NCBI RefSeq assembly: GCF_037949285.1
Contig: NZ_CP149926.1
Span: forward strand, 1,033,501 to 1,097,500
Direction of reading: 5' to 3'
DNA length: 64,000 nucleotides
From: Thioclava sp. GXIMD4216
GTDB taxonomy: Bacteria; Pseudomonadota; Alphaproteobacteria; Rhodobacterales; Rhodobacteraceae
The notes beneath the pieces were generated by a model. It did not search any database. It was not told the DNA's origin and was given only the letters and a program-made list of their open reading frames with translations. The translations under genes and the position numbers were made by a program. Of this stretch, positions 18,523 through 28,248 are shown in pieces (position 1 is the first letter of the stretch; each line of letters starts with the position of its first letter).

Positions 18523-19359
18523 ATGCTTTACGATATGCGCAAGCTTGACGCCCAGATCGCGCTCTGGCTCGATGAAGATTGTGGCCAGTTCGATCTGACC
18601 GCGAAGATCATGGTGGAGGAGGACGCGCAGGGGCGGTTCGCCTTTAACGCGCGCGAGGATATGGTGCTGGCAGGGCTGCCGATGGCCGCGCGGGTGTTCC
18701 GCCATCTGGACCCGAAACTGAAGCTGGAGGCTTTGGCCGAGGAAGGCGAGCGGATCGAGGCGGGCACCACTTTCGCCATTATTCAGGGCAATGCGCAGGC
18801 GATCCTGACGGGCGAGCGTGTCGCGCTGAACCTGATGCAGCGGATGTGCGGCATTGCCACGCTGACCGCCGCCTATGTGGCCGAGATCAAGGGCACGGGG
18901 GCGTTTCTGGTGGATACGCGCAAGACCACGCCGGGGCTGCGCGGGCTTGAGAAATATGCGGTCACCTGTGGCGGCGGGCGCAACCACCGCCTCAGCCTTG
19001 ATGGCGGGATCATGTTGAAAGACAACCATATCGCGGTGGCCGGATCGATCACTTTGGCGGTGGCACGCGCCAAGGCGGCAGCACCCGTTCTGACCAAGAT
19101 CGAGGTCGAATGCGACCGTCTGGAGCAGGTCGAAGAGGCGCTGGCGGCGGGGGCCGATGTTATCATGCTGGATAATATGAGCAATGACGAGATGCGCGCG
19201 GCGGTCAGGCTGGTGGGCGGGCGCGTGCCGCTGGAATGTTCGGGCGGGGTGCGGCTGGACACGATCCGCGCCAAGGCGGAAACCGGCGTCGATTTCATCT
19301 CGGTCGGACGTATTACCCAAAGCGCGCCCTGCGTCGATATCGGGCTGGATGACCTGTAA
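18523..19359 (+). CDS. nadC: Nicotinate-nucleotide pyrophosphorylase (quinolinate phosphoribosyltransferase)
   Basis: A 278-residue type II phosphoribosyltransferase that converts quinolinate and PRPP to nicotinate mononucleotide, CO2 and PPi in de novo NAD synthesis. Diagnostic segments are NLMQRMCGIATLTA, the PRPP/quinolinate site DTRKTTPGLRGLEKYAV followed by CGGGRNHR, the lysine in MLKDNHI, and LECSGGV near the end. nadA and nadB, its usual partners, are not adjacent. The related ModD family is a less likely alternative. GGAGGAGGA precedes the start. Confidence 0.85.
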   Translation: MLYDMRKLDAQIALWLDEDCGQFDLTAKIMVEEDAQGRFAFNAREDMVLAGLPMAARVFRHLDPKLKLEALAEEGERIEAGTTFAIIQGNAQAILTGERVALNLMQRMCGIATLTAAYVAEIKGTGAFLVDTRKTTPGLRGLEKYAVTCGGGRNHRLSLDGGIMLKDNHIAVAGSITLAVARAKAAAPVLTKIEVECDRLEQVEEALAAGADVIMLDNMSNDEMRAAVRLVGGRVPLECSGGVRLDTIRAKAETGVDFISVGRITQSAPCVDIGLDDL

Positions 19360-19426
19360 GGTTTTCATGGACATAAGGGCGCAGGGTCTTAGATAATGGC
19401 CCGACCGCTCAGGGAGGATGAGGTCC

Positions 19427-20026
19427 ATGCAGACGATCAGCGGGACTGCCCCGCGCAAGACCACAGGAGCGGTCGGGGGCAGGGTCTCGACGCCCGAAGA
19501 GATCGAGGGGCTGATCGCCCGTATTGTCCTGCGCGACCGCGCGGCGTTTTCGGCGCTTTATGATGCCACAAGCGCCAAGCTGTTCGGCGTCTGCCTGAAC
19601 ATCCTCGACAACCGCGCCGAGGCCGAAGACGCTTTGCAGGACGTGTTCCTGCGGATCTGGCGCAAGGCCGACCGTTATAGCGCCACAGGGCATAGCCCGA
19701 TGACATGGCTGATCACGCTGGCACGTAATCTGGCCATTGACCGGTTGCGCAAGCGCCAGAAGGGGCGCACCGACCTTGACGAGATGCCCGATCTTTCCGA
19801 TGGCCGCCCCGATCCCGAAGCGGTGCTGATTGCACATTCGGAGGCCCGACGGATCGGCTCCTGCCTTGAGCGGCTGGAAGATGGTCGTGCCGATGCGGTG
19901 CGCGGGGCCTATCTGCGCGGCGATAGCTATGCCGATCTGGCCGAGCGGCATGGCGTGCCGCTGAACACGATGCGAACATGGCTGCGCCGGAGCCTGATGA
20001 AGCTGAAGGACTGCATGAGCCAATGA
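19427..20026 (+). CDS. ECF-family RNA polymerase sigma factor
   Basis: A 199-residue extracytoplasmic-function sigma factor. Region 2 spans about residues 22-90 with DALQDVFLRIWRKADRY (region 2.2/2.3) and WLITLARNLAIDRLRKR (2.4). Region 4 is the C-terminal helix-turn-helix SYADLAERHGVPLNTMRTW. AGGGAGG lies nine bases before the ATG at 19427; an earlier ATG at 19418 almost touches that ribosome site and is less likely. The anti-sigma gene overlaps its stop by four bases. The pair resembles SigK-RskA. Confidence 0.85.
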   Translation: MQTISGTAPRKTTGAVGGRVSTPEEIEGLIARIVLRDRAAFSALYDATSAKLFGVCLNILDNRAEAEDALQDVFLRIWRKADRYSATGHSPMTWLITLARNLAIDRLRKRQKGRTDLDEMPDLSDGRPDPEAVLIAHSEARRIGSCLERLEDGRADAVRGAYLRGDSYADLAERHGVPLNTMRTWLRRSLMKLKDCMSQ

Positions 20027-20718
20027 GTGCCGCGCCCGATTCCGATGACGATCTGCTGGCCGCCGAACAGGCGCTGCGCCTGCTTGCCCCCGAGGAACAG
20101 GCCGCCTTTGCCAAGCGCGCGCAAGATGATCCCGCGCTGCGCACCGCTTTGCGCGCGTGGGAGACGCGGCTTTCCGCGCTGTCCGACAGCTTTCCCGAAG
20201 CGGCTCCCCCTGCCGCGCTCAAGCGCAGGCTGATGGGACAGATCGGCGGCAGGACCAGCCGGAAATCCGTTCTGCTCTGGGGCTGGCTGGCCAGTGGCGT
20301 GGTGGCGCTGGGGATTACGGCGACTTTCTTCGTGCCCAATATCCTGCGCATTCTGACGGCACCGGCGCTGCATGGCTTTACCGCCGGAATGCAGGCCGAG
20401 CTGATGGGGGCGGATGACCGCCTTCTGGTGCAGGTGCAATATGATACCGGCACCGGAGATGTCCGTCTGGTGCAGATGGACGGCGTCAGACATGCGGCAG
20501 ATCGTTCGATGGAGCTTTGGCTGATCCCGCGCGGGCAGGCGCCGATCTCTTTGGGGCTGATGCCTGAAAATCGCGAGGCGCAGATGCCGATGCCCGAAAA
20601 CCTGCGCCCGATGCTGGCAGGGGCCACTTTCGCGATTACCGACGAGCCTTTGGGGGGCGCACCTGCGGGCGTGGCGACAGGGCCGGTGATTGCGCAAGGG
20701 ATGATGACGGCGGTCTAG
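20023..20718 (+). CDS. Anti-sigma factor, RskA/ChrR-like membrane protein
   Basis: A 231-residue predicted inner-membrane protein. An N-terminal helical sigma-binding segment (ALRLLAPEEQAAFAKRA) is followed by one transmembrane helix at about residues 83-104 and a periplasmic RskA C-terminal domain with ELWLIPRGQAPISLG and GATFAITDEPLGG. RskA-type proteins hold their sigma factor at the membrane until released by proteolysis or redox change. The ATGA overlap with the sigma gene supports a functional pair. No zinc-binding HXXXCXXC is visible, so this is the zinc-free class. Confidence 0.85.
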   Translation: MSAAPDSDDDLLAAEQALRLLAPEEQAAFAKRAQDDPALRTALRAWETRLSALSDSFPEAAPPAALKRRLMGQIGGRTSRKSVLLWGWLASGVVALGITATFFVPNILRILTAPALHGFTAGMQAELMGADDRLLVQVQYDTGTGDVRLVQMDGVRHAADRSMELWLIPRGQAPISLGLMPENREAQMPMPENLRPMLAGATFAITDEPLGGAPAGVATGPVIAQGMMTAV

Positions 20719-20728
20719 GCTGTCCGGG

Positions 20729-20755
20729 GTCGCGCGGGGGCTGAAGCCGCGCGAC
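20729..20755. terminator. Hairpin between convergent anti-sigma and oxidoreductase genes
   Basis: GTCGCGCGG and CCGCGCGAC pair over nine bases around a nine-base loop. It lies between two convergent genes and could end transcription on either strand, though no T run follows. Confidence 0.4.
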
Positions 20756-20789
20756 CGCGTCCTGATCCGCTTGGACCAGCGCCCGATAT

Positions 20790-23111
20790 TTAGGAGGCTG
20801 GCGCTTCGGGGATGATACGCACAGGGGTGCCCTTATAGGCGGGCGTGCCGGAGCGGATCTCGTGATGTTCCAGCGGAATCAACGGGTTCAGCTCGGGGTA
20901 ATAGCCCGCGATGCACCCATCAGGCAGATCGAATGCGGTGACGCTGAGCCCCGACACGCGGCGGTCGCGCCCGTCGTCAATATCACAGACCAGCGTGACC
21001 TTCTGGCCCTCTGTCAGGCTGGCGCGCGCCATCTCGCCGCGATTGATCAACACCACCATACGCGAGCCGGACAGGCCCCGCAGCCGGTCGGAATGGCCGT
21101 AAATCGTGGTGTTGAACTGATCGTTCGAGCGCATCGTATTGAGCGTATAGCTTTGACCGCGCGCGGTTTCTCCGGGTTCCTGCCCCAATGCCGACAAGGT
21201 GGTCGGCGTGGTGAACAGCGCCTTTCCGGCGGCGTTGTTCCAGCGCCGTTCCCGTGCCGCATTCCCCCGATAGAAGCCGCCCGCCTGGCTCATCCGCGCA
21301 TTCATATCGTGGAATTGCGCGGGCCATGTGGCGGCGATGAGATCGCGCACATGGTCGTAATTTGCGGTCCAGTCATCCCATTTCAGGGTGGGGTTTTCAG
21401 GCAGGATGGCCTTGGCGATGCCGGTGATGATCGCCAGTTCTGACTTCAGCTGGTCGCTTGGCGGTTTGGCGCGGCCCAGAGAGGCGAAGATATGGCTCAT
21501 GGTGTCCTCGACCGTCTGCACCTGCGGCACGCCATTTTGCAGGTCCTCGTCGGTGCGGCCCAGACAGGGCAGGATATAGGACACCTTGCCCGGATTGAGA
21601 TGCGACCGGTTGAGCTTGATCGCGATCGAGACCGTGAGGTTCTGGCTGCCCCATGCCTCTTCCAGCCGTTCGATATCGGGCATGGCGCGCAAGAGGTTGC
21701 CGCCAAGCGCGATGGTGGCCTTTACACGGCCCTCGATCACCGCCTTGCCTGCCTTGACGATATTCATGCCGCGTTCGCGGGGCAGGGTGACGCCGAACAT
21801 CTCCTCCTGTCGGTCAAGCGGGAAGAGGGCGGGGTTTTCGCCAATGCCTACGGTGCGCTGGCCCTGCACATTCGAATGCCCCCGCACAGGCGAGATCCCC
21901 GCCCCCAAGCGCCCCATATTACCACGCAAAAGCAACAGGTTGACTAGCATCCCAAGGTTCAGCCAGCCATTCACATGCTGGGTCAGCCCCATGCCATAGA
22001 CACCGATCACCCGTTTGGCGCTGACATAGATCTGGGCCGCTTCCTCGATCATCGCGCGGCTCAGGCCCGAGTGGCGCTCGATTTCGGCCCAGTCCATCAT
22101 GCGGATCTCGGCCAGTGCCTCGTCCACGCCCTGTGTATGGTCTTTAAGGAAGGCATGGTCCAGCACGGTGCCGGGGGCGGCGTCCTCGCAGGCCAGAACA
22201 TATTTGATCATGCCCGCCAATACGGCGATATCACCGCCCGGGCGCACCTGATAATAATGGTCCGAGATTTTGGTCGCTTTGCCCATGACCATCTGTTTCG
22301 GGCTTTGCGGGTCGGTAAATTCCAGCAGCCCTTTCTCGCGGATCGGATTGAACGTGACCACTTTGCAGCCGCGCTCGACCGCCAGCTTGAGCGTATGCAG
22401 AAGCCGTGGGCTATTGGTGCCGGTATTCTGGCCAAAGAAGAACAGCGCATCGCAATGGTCGAAATCTTCCAAGGTGCAGGTGCCCACCGGCACGCCGAGA
22501 TAGGTGTTGAGATTGACCGAGGTCGTCTCGTGGCACATGTTCGAGGATTGCGGCAGGTTGTTGGTGCCATAGATCCGCGCCATCAACGCATAAAGATAGG
22601 ACGGCTCCAGCGCCGCATGCCCCGAGGAATAGAATACCGCCTCGTCGGGGGCGATGGCCTTGAGTTCCTGCCCGATCTCGGCAAAGGCCTGATCCCAGGC
22701 GACGGGTTTATAGGTGTCGCTTGCGGCATCATAGCGCATCGGATGGGTCAGGCGTCCGGCATATTCCAGATCGTGGTCCGACCATTTGCGCAGATCGGCC
22801 ACCTTATGCTGGTCGAAGAATGCCGGACCGACTTTCTTGGTGGTCAGTTCCCATAGCGTGGCTTTCGCCCCGTTTTCACAAAATTCGAATGTGCCGGGAT
22901 TGGCGGGTTTTGCCCATGCGCAAGACGAGCACATGGCCCCGCCTTGCTTGTTCAGCTTGGCAAGGATCTGCAGCGCCAAAGGGGTTGGCGGCTCTTTTTT
23001 CATGATCCGCGCGACCCCTTCCAAAGACCCCCAGCCGCCTGCGGGCCGCTTGTAGGCGGGCGTGCCGGAATCGGCAGAAATGGGCGAATGGCTGTAATCT
23101 TCTGGCTTCAT
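20790..23111 (-). CDS. FdhF/YdeP-type molybdopterin oxidoreductase
   Basis: A 773-residue member of the DMSO-reductase superfamily, in the branch of E. coli YdeP. An N-terminal iron-sulfur segment MCSSCAWAKP...FEFCENG has three Cys in the YdeP pattern. The molybdopterin region has YSSGHAALEPSYLYALMARIYGTNN and SNMCHETTSVNL, where the Cys is the likely molybdenum ligand position. The C-terminal domain (about 640-760) is the Mopterin-dinucleotide binding fold. Substrate is unknown; formate or an acid-stress role has been discussed for YdeP. GGGAGA precedes the chosen ATG. It is divergent from an FNT channel gene, which suggests a shared anionic substrate. Confidence 0.82.
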   Translation of the reverse strand: MKPEDYSHSPISADSGTPAYKRPAGGWGSLEGVARIMKKEPPTPLALQILAKLNKQGGAMCSSCAWAKPANPGTFEFCENGAKATLWELTTKKVGPAFFDQHKVADLRKWSDHDLEYAGRLTHPMRYDAASDTYKPVAWDQAFAEIGQELKAIAPDEAVFYSSGHAALEPSYLYALMARIYGTNNLPQSSNMCHETTSVNLNTYLGVPVGTCTLEDFDHCDALFFFGQNTGTNSPRLLHTLKLAVERGCKVVTFNPIREKGLLEFTDPQSPKQMVMGKATKISDHYYQVRPGGDIAVLAGMIKYVLACEDAAPGTVLDHAFLKDHTQGVDEALAEIRMMDWAEIERHSGLSRAMIEEAAQIYVSAKRVIGVYGMGLTQHVNGWLNLGMLVNLLLLRGNMGRLGAGISPVRGHSNVQGQRTVGIGENPALFPLDRQEEMFGVTLPRERGMNIVKAGKAVIEGRVKATIALGGNLLRAMPDIERLEEAWGSQNLTVSIAIKLNRSHLNPGKVSYILPCLGRTDEDLQNGVPQVQTVEDTMSHIFASLGRAKPPSDQLKSELAIITGIAKAILPENPTLKWDDWTANYDHVRDLIAATWPAQFHDMNARMSQAGGFYRGNAARERRWNNAAGKALFTTPTTLSALGQEPGETARGQSYTLNTMRSNDQFNTTIYGHSDRLRGLSGSRMVVLINRGEMARASLTEGQKVTLVCDIDDGRDRRVSGLSVTAFDLPDGCIAGYYPELNPLIPLEHHEIRSGTPAYKGTPVRIIPEAPAS

Positions 23112-23290
23112 AATGCGATCTCCCTGCGCGCAAGGCTTTGGATTTTGTGCCGCGACGGGCGATATGGCACAAGCCTGTATGCGACAATCTATAGCACGCA
23201 TCGCGACAGCCGGAACGATTTTGCACCGGCTAACGTTCCTCACCCGAGTGAAATTCTGCGTGAGTGCAGCGGGTTCAAGGGGAACAGGAC

Positions 23291-24211
23291 GTGGCGGAAG
23301 ATGGACAGGCGGCGGCAGATCAGGCGCAGACGCAGGCGGAGAAGAAACATGAAGGCTCTTTCGAAGAGCACGAATTACGCGCGATCGAGCAGACAGGGGC
23401 GATGAGCCCGCCCGCGATATTTGAATCGATCCGGCGGTCAGGTATCGAGGAGCTGATGCGTCCGGCCTCGGCCCTGGTGATGTCGGCACTGATTGCCGGG
23501 ATTGCGATCGGGTTTTCGGTCTTCACCGAAGGCCTGCTGCGCGCGCATCTGCCGGAAACGGACTGGCGTCCCCTGATCGAGAATTTCGGCTATACGGTCG
23601 GCTTTGTGATCGTGATCATGGGGCAGATGCAGCTGTTTACCGAGAATACGATCACGGCGGTCTGTCCGGCCCTGGACGAACCCTGTGCCGATGTGTTCAA
23701 ACGCTTGGCGCGCCTTTGGGGGATTGTGTTTCTGTTCAACCTGATAGGGGCGATGCTGTTCGGGTCGGTGATGTATCTGACGCGCGGCTACGACCCCGCA
23801 CTCTGGCAGGCGGTGCTGGACCTCTCCGAAGAGGCCACCCATTTCCCGTGGATGGAAACCATGTTGCGCGGCATCGGTGCGGGCTGGTTGATTGCCGCTT
23901 TGGTCTGGATGCTGCCGAATGCGCGTCAGTCGAAGCTTCTGATGATCGTGTTGGTGACCTGGATCATCGCCACTGCCGAGTTTACCCATGTGGTGGCGGG
24001 ATCGACCGAGGCGACGATTGTCATTCTGGCGGGCAAGATGGGCATCGTGGAGGCGTTGTCGGGTTTTACCCTGCCCACACTTATCGGCAATGTTCTGGGC
24101 GGTTCGGTGTTTTTTACCGTGCTGACATGGGCGCAGATCAAGACCGAGCTGGAAGAGCCGAAAGACTGCCCGTGGCGGCAGGATCAGAACGCACCCCGCC
24201 GCCGCGCCTGA
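23291..24211 (+). CDS. Formate/nitrite transporter family protein (YfdC-like)
   Basis: A 306-residue FNT-family membrane channel with six helices, preceded by a charged cytoplasmic stretch of about 60 residues as in YfdC. FNT fold markers include ENFGYTVGFVIVIMGQMQLFTENTIT (second helix region) and AEFTHVVAGSTEA near residue 230. FNT proteins pass small monovalent anions with a proton. The GTG at 23291 was chosen because AAGGGGA lies seven bases upstream; a GTG nine codons earlier is also possible. Its divergent partner is the YdeP-like oxidoreductase. Confidence 0.82.
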   Translation: MAEDGQAAADQAQTQAEKKHEGSFEEHELRAIEQTGAMSPPAIFESIRRSGIEELMRPASALVMSALIAGIAIGFSVFTEGLLRAHLPETDWRPLIENFGYTVGFVIVIMGQMQLFTENTITAVCPALDEPCADVFKRLARLWGIVFLFNLIGAMLFGSVMYLTRGYDPALWQAVLDLSEEATHFPWMETMLRGIGAGWLIAALVWMLPNARQSKLLMIVLVTWIIATAEFTHVVAGSTEATIVILAGKMGIVEALSGFTLPTLIGNVLGGSVFFTVLTWAQIKTELEEPKDCPWRQDQNAPRRRA

Positions 24212-24215
24212 CGGG

Positions 24216-24239
24216 ACTGGTGGGGCGTGCCCCACCAGT
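24216..24239. terminator. Bidirectional hairpin between FNT and chemoreceptor genes
   Basis: ACTGGTGGGGC and GCCCCACCAGT form an eleven-pair perfect stem with a two-base spacer. It lies between convergent stops and lacks a clear T run. Confidence 0.5.
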
Positions 24240-24249
24240 TCATCGCCAT

Positions 24250-26478
24250 TCAGGCCGCGTGAGACCGCGTGTCCTGCGCCGTGCTCACACGGAACTGGGT
24301 GATGGCCTCGTTCAGCGTCTGTGCTTCTTGGGACAAAGCCAGACTCGCGGCGGATGTTTCCTCGAACATGGCGGCATTCTGCTGCGTCATCTGGTCAAGC
24401 TGGGCGGTGGCCGAATTGATCTCGCGCACGGCATGCGACTGCTCTTCCACCGAATTCGCGACGCTGGAGACATTGGTTGCGATTGCCGCAATGGAATCGG
24501 CGATGCGTTGCAGGGCCGTATCTGTCTGGCCCACCAGATCCACCCCGACCGTGACACTTTGCGAGCTTTCCGAAATCAGCCCGCCAATTTCGCTGGCCGC
24601 TTCCGAGGACCGCTGCGCCAGAGCCCGTACTTCCGAGGCGACAACGGCAAAGCCACGTCCGGCATCACCCGCCCTTGCGGCCTCGACCCCCGCATTCAGC
24701 GCAAGAAGGTTGGTCTGGAAGGCGATGTCGTCGATGACCCCGATGATCCGTGTGATCCGGTTCGAGCTTTCCGCAATCGAGTTCATGGCGGCAACGGCCT
24801 GTGCCATGATCTCCCGCGAGGCAAGGGTCTCGGATTTCGAACTGTCCACGATCTTTTCCGTGCGGCGGCTGTTTTCGGCGGCTGAAGCGGTGTTAGCGGC
24901 CAGTTCTTCGACTGCGGCGGCGGTTTCCTCCAGAGTGGCCGCCGCGCTTTCGGTGCGGTGGGACAGATCCGAGGATGCCTGACTGACCTCGGCCGAGTTG
25001 TTCAGGATGTGGCTCACGCTGGTCTGGATCGACCCGACCAGATGGCTCAGAGAGTCGATGGTGCGATTGTAATCGGTGCGCAGCGCCTCATAGCTGTCGG
25101 GGAAGGCGGTGTCGATGCGGCGTGTGAGGTCGCCATGCGACAGGCGGCCCAAAGCCTCTGCCAATGTCCGGACCACATGCGCCTGTTCCGCATTACGGGC
25201 CGCAGTCTCGGCCTCGGCCTGTGCGGCAAGGCGCTGTTTTTCGGCAGCGGCGCTTTGTTCGCGCTCCATCCGTTCCTGCGTCTCGCGGGTCTGACGCTCC
25301 ATCTCGGCGCGTTCGGCATCCAATTTGCGCTGGGCTTCGGCCTCACGTTCGGCAGCTTCGCGTGCCCGAGCTTCGCGTTGCTGCTCTTCCAGGGCGCGGT
25401 TGGCCACGATGTTCTGACGGAAGGTTTCAAGCGCCTCGCGCATCGCGCCCAATTCGCCTGCGCGACGCTTCGCCCCCTCTAGCGCATCGGTGTCACCTTC
25501 AGCCAGTTTGCGGGTCCGCGAGGTCAGATCCCGCAGCGGGCGAACCAGCACAAACTGCAAGAAGCCGATGGTCAGCACCAGCACGACGATCGCGGCAAGG
25601 GTGGCCATTTCCATCATCCGCGTAGCACGATCCGTCGCGCTATTGAGAGTGTTCGCGCTTTCGCTCACCTCGTCCAAAGCCCTATCGCTGACGGTTTCGG
25701 CCGTTTCGCTGAGTTGGGAAACTGTTTTGAGTGCCGCAGTTGCCGCATCCGAGGCCTCTTGCAGCGCCGAGAGTTCCAGACCGCGTTGGGCGATCACCCC
25801 GGTGTCAGGGTCGATTATCGTGTTCAGGGTGGCGACATCATCCTCATACCCGCGCCCGAGACTGAAGATCAGCAGCTTCGTCTGCCCTTCAATCGCCGCT
25901 TTATGACGGTCCAGTCCGATCAGTTCGCCTTCGAAGGAAATGCTCACAATCTGGCGCAGGAGCGCCTGGGCATCGGCACGGGCTTGCGGGGTGCCCATCA
26001 GTTCGAGTTGCGATACCAGCAGTTCCAGCTTGGCAAGTTTGTCGCGCATGGTGGCATGTGCCTGCGCTGCATTCTCGCGGGCGGTCGACAGGGTGTCGAT
26101 ATTGCCTTGGAAGGCGGCCACCTGCCGGTCCAGCAGGGCGGCATCCTCTTGCGACAGCTGTTGGGTCAGGGCAATGAAGGCCTTGAATTGCTGGTCCGAC
26201 GTGCTCAGCACCTGCTCTATGTCAGCGGGTGTGTCGGCCAGAAGCAAGGCGGTGATGATTTCGGGCAACCGGTTGGTGGCCACCATGATATCGTTTGTAT
26301 TGCGCAGATCCGGCACGCGATTTTCGCTGAGCCTGTCCATGCTGAGCGAGAAGTGCTGGAAGTTCATCCAGGCCATACCGATGGCACTTCCCAGAATGCC
26401 TACAAGAACCAGTTGGCTAAAGGCCAGACGGGGGCCAATGCCCCCCAGAAAGCGTCGGATATTGGAGAAGGGTTTCAT
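24250..26478 (-). CDS. Methyl-accepting chemotaxis protein
   Basis: A 742-residue chemoreceptor. Transmembrane helices lie at about residues 17-39 and 294-316 and enclose a largely helical periplasmic domain. A HAMP domain follows, then a long Glu/Arg/Ala-rich coiled coil at about 365-430, a second HAMP-like segment, and the signalling hairpin with the conserved tip [23 protein letters not shown] and [20 protein letters not shown]. No CheR-docking pentapeptide is present at the C-terminus (it ends SHAA), so adaptation probably depends on other receptors. It is monocistronic by position, with no che genes nearby. Confidence 0.9.
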   Translation of the reverse strand: MKPFSNIRRFLGGIGPRLAFSQLVLVGILGSAIGMAWMNFQHFSLSMDRLSENRVPDLRNTNDIMVATNRLPEIITALLLADTPADIEQVLSTSDQQFKAFIALTQQLSQEDAALLDRQVAAFQGNIDTLSTARENAAQAHATMRDKLAKLELLVSQLELMGTPQARADAQALLRQIVSISFEGELIGLDRHKAAIEGQTKLLIFSLGRGYEDDVATLNTIIDPDTGVIAQRGLELSALQEASDAATAALKTVSQLSETAETVSDRALDEVSESANTLNSATDRATRMMEMATLAAIVVLVLTIGFLQFVLVRPLRDLTSRTRKLAEGDTDALEGAKRRAGELGAMREALETFRQNIVANRALEEQQREARAREAAEREAEAQRKLDAERAEMERQTRETQERMEREQSAAAEKQRLAAQAEAETAARNAEQAHVVRTLAEALGRLSHGDLTRRIDTAFPDSYEALRTDYNRTIDSLSHLVGSIQTSVSHILNNSAEVSQASSDLSHRTESAAATLEETAAAVEELAANTASAAENSRRTEKIVDSSKSETLASREIMAQAVAAMNSIAESSNRITRIIGVIDDIAFQTNLLALNAGVEAARAGDAGRGFAVVASEVRALAQRSSEAASEIGGLISESSQSVTVGVDLVGQTDTALQRIADSIAAIATNVSSVANSVEEQSHAVREINSATAQLDQMTQQNAAMFEETSAASLALSQEAQTLNEAITQFRVSTAQDTRSHAA

Positions 26479-26835
26479 ATGGTCCTTGGCCTCTTAGTTC
26501 TGGACGGCGGTCTGTGCGAAGGGGACCCCATCGGGGCGCGCATTGCCTGTCGTCGCTCTGCGCGTGTTTTGCCGTTGATCTGCGTCGGGTGGCAGGCCGC
26601 GCGCCGCTGTGCCCGAGCGGGGGCGGGCCGTGCACGGGCGGGACGTATATGGGCGGGGCGTATATGGGCAGGGCGCAGAATCTGCACCGGAGAAAAGCAT
26701 TGCACCGAACGTCATGACACACCTTTCAAGCAAAACAGACCAAGGGGATGATTCCCGTCGGCTTGATTTCCTTGGGTAAGGGGCGGACCCTAAAAAATGT
26801 TTAGCTAATTGGCTAAAATGCTCATAACGGGTGAT
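26479..26835. other. Intergenic region upstream of the chemoreceptor
   Basis: These 357 bases hold no convincing gene. A fifteen-base tandem repeat, GACGTATATGGGCGG then GGCGTATATGGGCAG, occupies about 26642-26671 inside a GC-rich stretch. Short frames across it encode Pro/Arg-rich low-complexity peptides and are dismissed. The right end is AT-rich and contains the inverted repeat described separately. Confidence 0.5.
26790..26817 (-). terminator. Weak hairpin terminator after the second histidine kinase
   Basis: Read leftward, TTTAGC-CAATTA-GCTAAA is followed by CATTTTTTA. The stem has only six pairs, but the T run and its position 19 bases after the kinase stop fit a weak intrinsic terminator. 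An operator is the alternative. Confidence 0.35.
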
Positions 26836-28248
26836 CTAACCGGAAAAAATGGCCATAAAACCGCGTTTTTGATCAGGTATGGGGCTGTAAAGTGACAAAT
26901 CGGCCCCTGCGCGCTCGGCGATGACATGGGCGATCGCAAGGCCCAGCCCTGTGCCGTCGCCTGCTCCGTCGCCGCGTGCGAAACGGTCCGACATGCGGGC
27001 AAGCTGGTCGGCGGGCAGGGGCGCACAATCATTCTGCACCGAGAAACGGCCATCCGGCTGCAGTGCGATACCGATCTCGCCCTGACCATGTTTGCGTGCA
27101 TTTTCAATAAGATTGCGGGCCAGAATGGCAAAGGCATCGGGGTCAAGGTCGCTCATCACCGGCGTGGCGGGACGCTCTACCGTAATCGCTGCGGCAAATT
27201 GCGGATCGGCGCGACGCATGTCGTCCAGAAGGATATCCAGAATCATGCGCAGATCGGTTTTCTCCTCCACCCGCAGCCTTGCGCCTTCGGCTCGTGCCAT
27301 CTGCATCAGCTTCTCGGACAGGCGCGAGAGCCGCTTCAGCCCGCTCTCGATCTCGAGGGCGCGGGCGATCGCCACAGGATCCTTGCTTTCGGCACGTAGT
27401 CTCTGGGCCTGCGCGATCGCTCCGGCCACAGGGGTGCGCATTTCATGCGCCGCGTTCGAGGCAAAGCTGCGCTCTGACTCGAAGGCCGATCTGAGCCGGT
27501 TGATCAATCCGTTGATGCCCGCCGCAATCGGGCGCAATTCGGTGACCATGCCATCGCTGGCCAGTGGGTCCAGATTTTGCGGGCCGCGTCTGGCCAGAGC
27601 GCGCTCCAGACTGCGCACCGGATTAAGCGCGCGCCGCACCGCCAGAAAAATGCCGGAGAGGCCGAAGGGCAGGGCGATCAGCAGCGGCAGGGACAGCAGA
27701 ACGATCATATTGCGCCGCACCGACTGCCGATGGTCCAGTGGCTCGGCCACGGTGATCGACAGCCCCGCCCGCCGCGAGATATCGGTGTAAAGCCGGTAGC
27801 CGGGCACCGTGACATATCCCGCACCAATGCGGGCGGGCAGCGTGATCGTCTTGCTGCCATCGGTTTGCAAAAGCACCTCGCCCGCCTGATTGCGCACGAC
27901 AAATTCGACCGTATCGGGGCGTTCATCCAGCCGCGCAATGGCACGGCTCTCGGGCGGTGGCGGTGGCCAGAGACGGCCATTGGGGGGTGTCAGGACCTCG
28001 TCTCGGGTGCCTTTCGGACGGGAGGGCTCGTCGGTCTCGGTGCCGTCATTGCGAGCGCGCAGGCGCTGTTCGCGCAGCGCGAAAGGCAGGATACGCTGCG
28101 CCGTCGCGCTGAGTTCGCGGTCAAAGACGCTGTTCATCTCGTGGCTCATCAGCCCCGCCGTGACGATGGCCGCGACCAGCCAGAGCACGGTGATGCCCGC
28201 ACCGATCAGCAGGGCAATGCGCAGCCCCAGAGAATGCGGCAGGGTCAT
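26836..28248 (-). CDS. Sensor histidine kinase (QseC/TctE-like)
   Basis: A 470-residue inner-membrane kinase. Helices lie at about residues 9-31 and 184-206, with a Pro-rich periplasmic part (PPPPPE near 98) between them. The phosphoacceptor is His268 in NAAHEMRTPVAGA, which is a canonical H-box. The ATPase domain shows the N-box NLIENARKHG and the G-box GTGLGLAIAHVI. Its start overlaps the response-regulator stop by four bases. With the DUF4405 gene it forms a three-gene leftward operon. The signal is unknown; QseC/PmrB-type kinases respond to metals, cationic peptides or envelope state. Confidence 0.9.
   Translation of the reverse strand: MTLPHSLGLRIALLIGAGITVLWLVAAIVTAGLMSHEMNSVFDRELSATAQRILPFALREQRLRARNDGTETDEPSRPKGTRDEVLTPPNGRLWPPPPPESRAIARLDERPDTVEFVVRNQAGEVLLQTDGSKTITLPARIGAGYVTVPGYRLYTDISRRAGLSITVAEPLDHRQSVRRNMIVLLSLPLLIALPFGLSGIFLAVRRALNPVRSLERALARRGPQNLDPLASDGMVTELRPIAAGINGLINRLRSAFESERSFASNAAHEMRTPVAGAIAQAQRLRAESKDPVAIARALEIESGLKRLSRLSEKLMQMARAEGARLRVEEKTDLRMILDILLDDMRRADPQFAAAITVERPATPVMSDLDPDAFAILARNLIENARKHGQGEIGIALQPDGRFSVQNDCAPLPADQLARMSDRFARGDGAGDGTGLGLAIAHVIAERAGADLSLYSPIPDQKRGFMAIFSG

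Noticed and set aside
26494..26733. Pro/Arg-rich leftward frame upstream of the chemoreceptor
   Set aside because: Low complexity produced by a GC-rich tandem repeat; no start signal.
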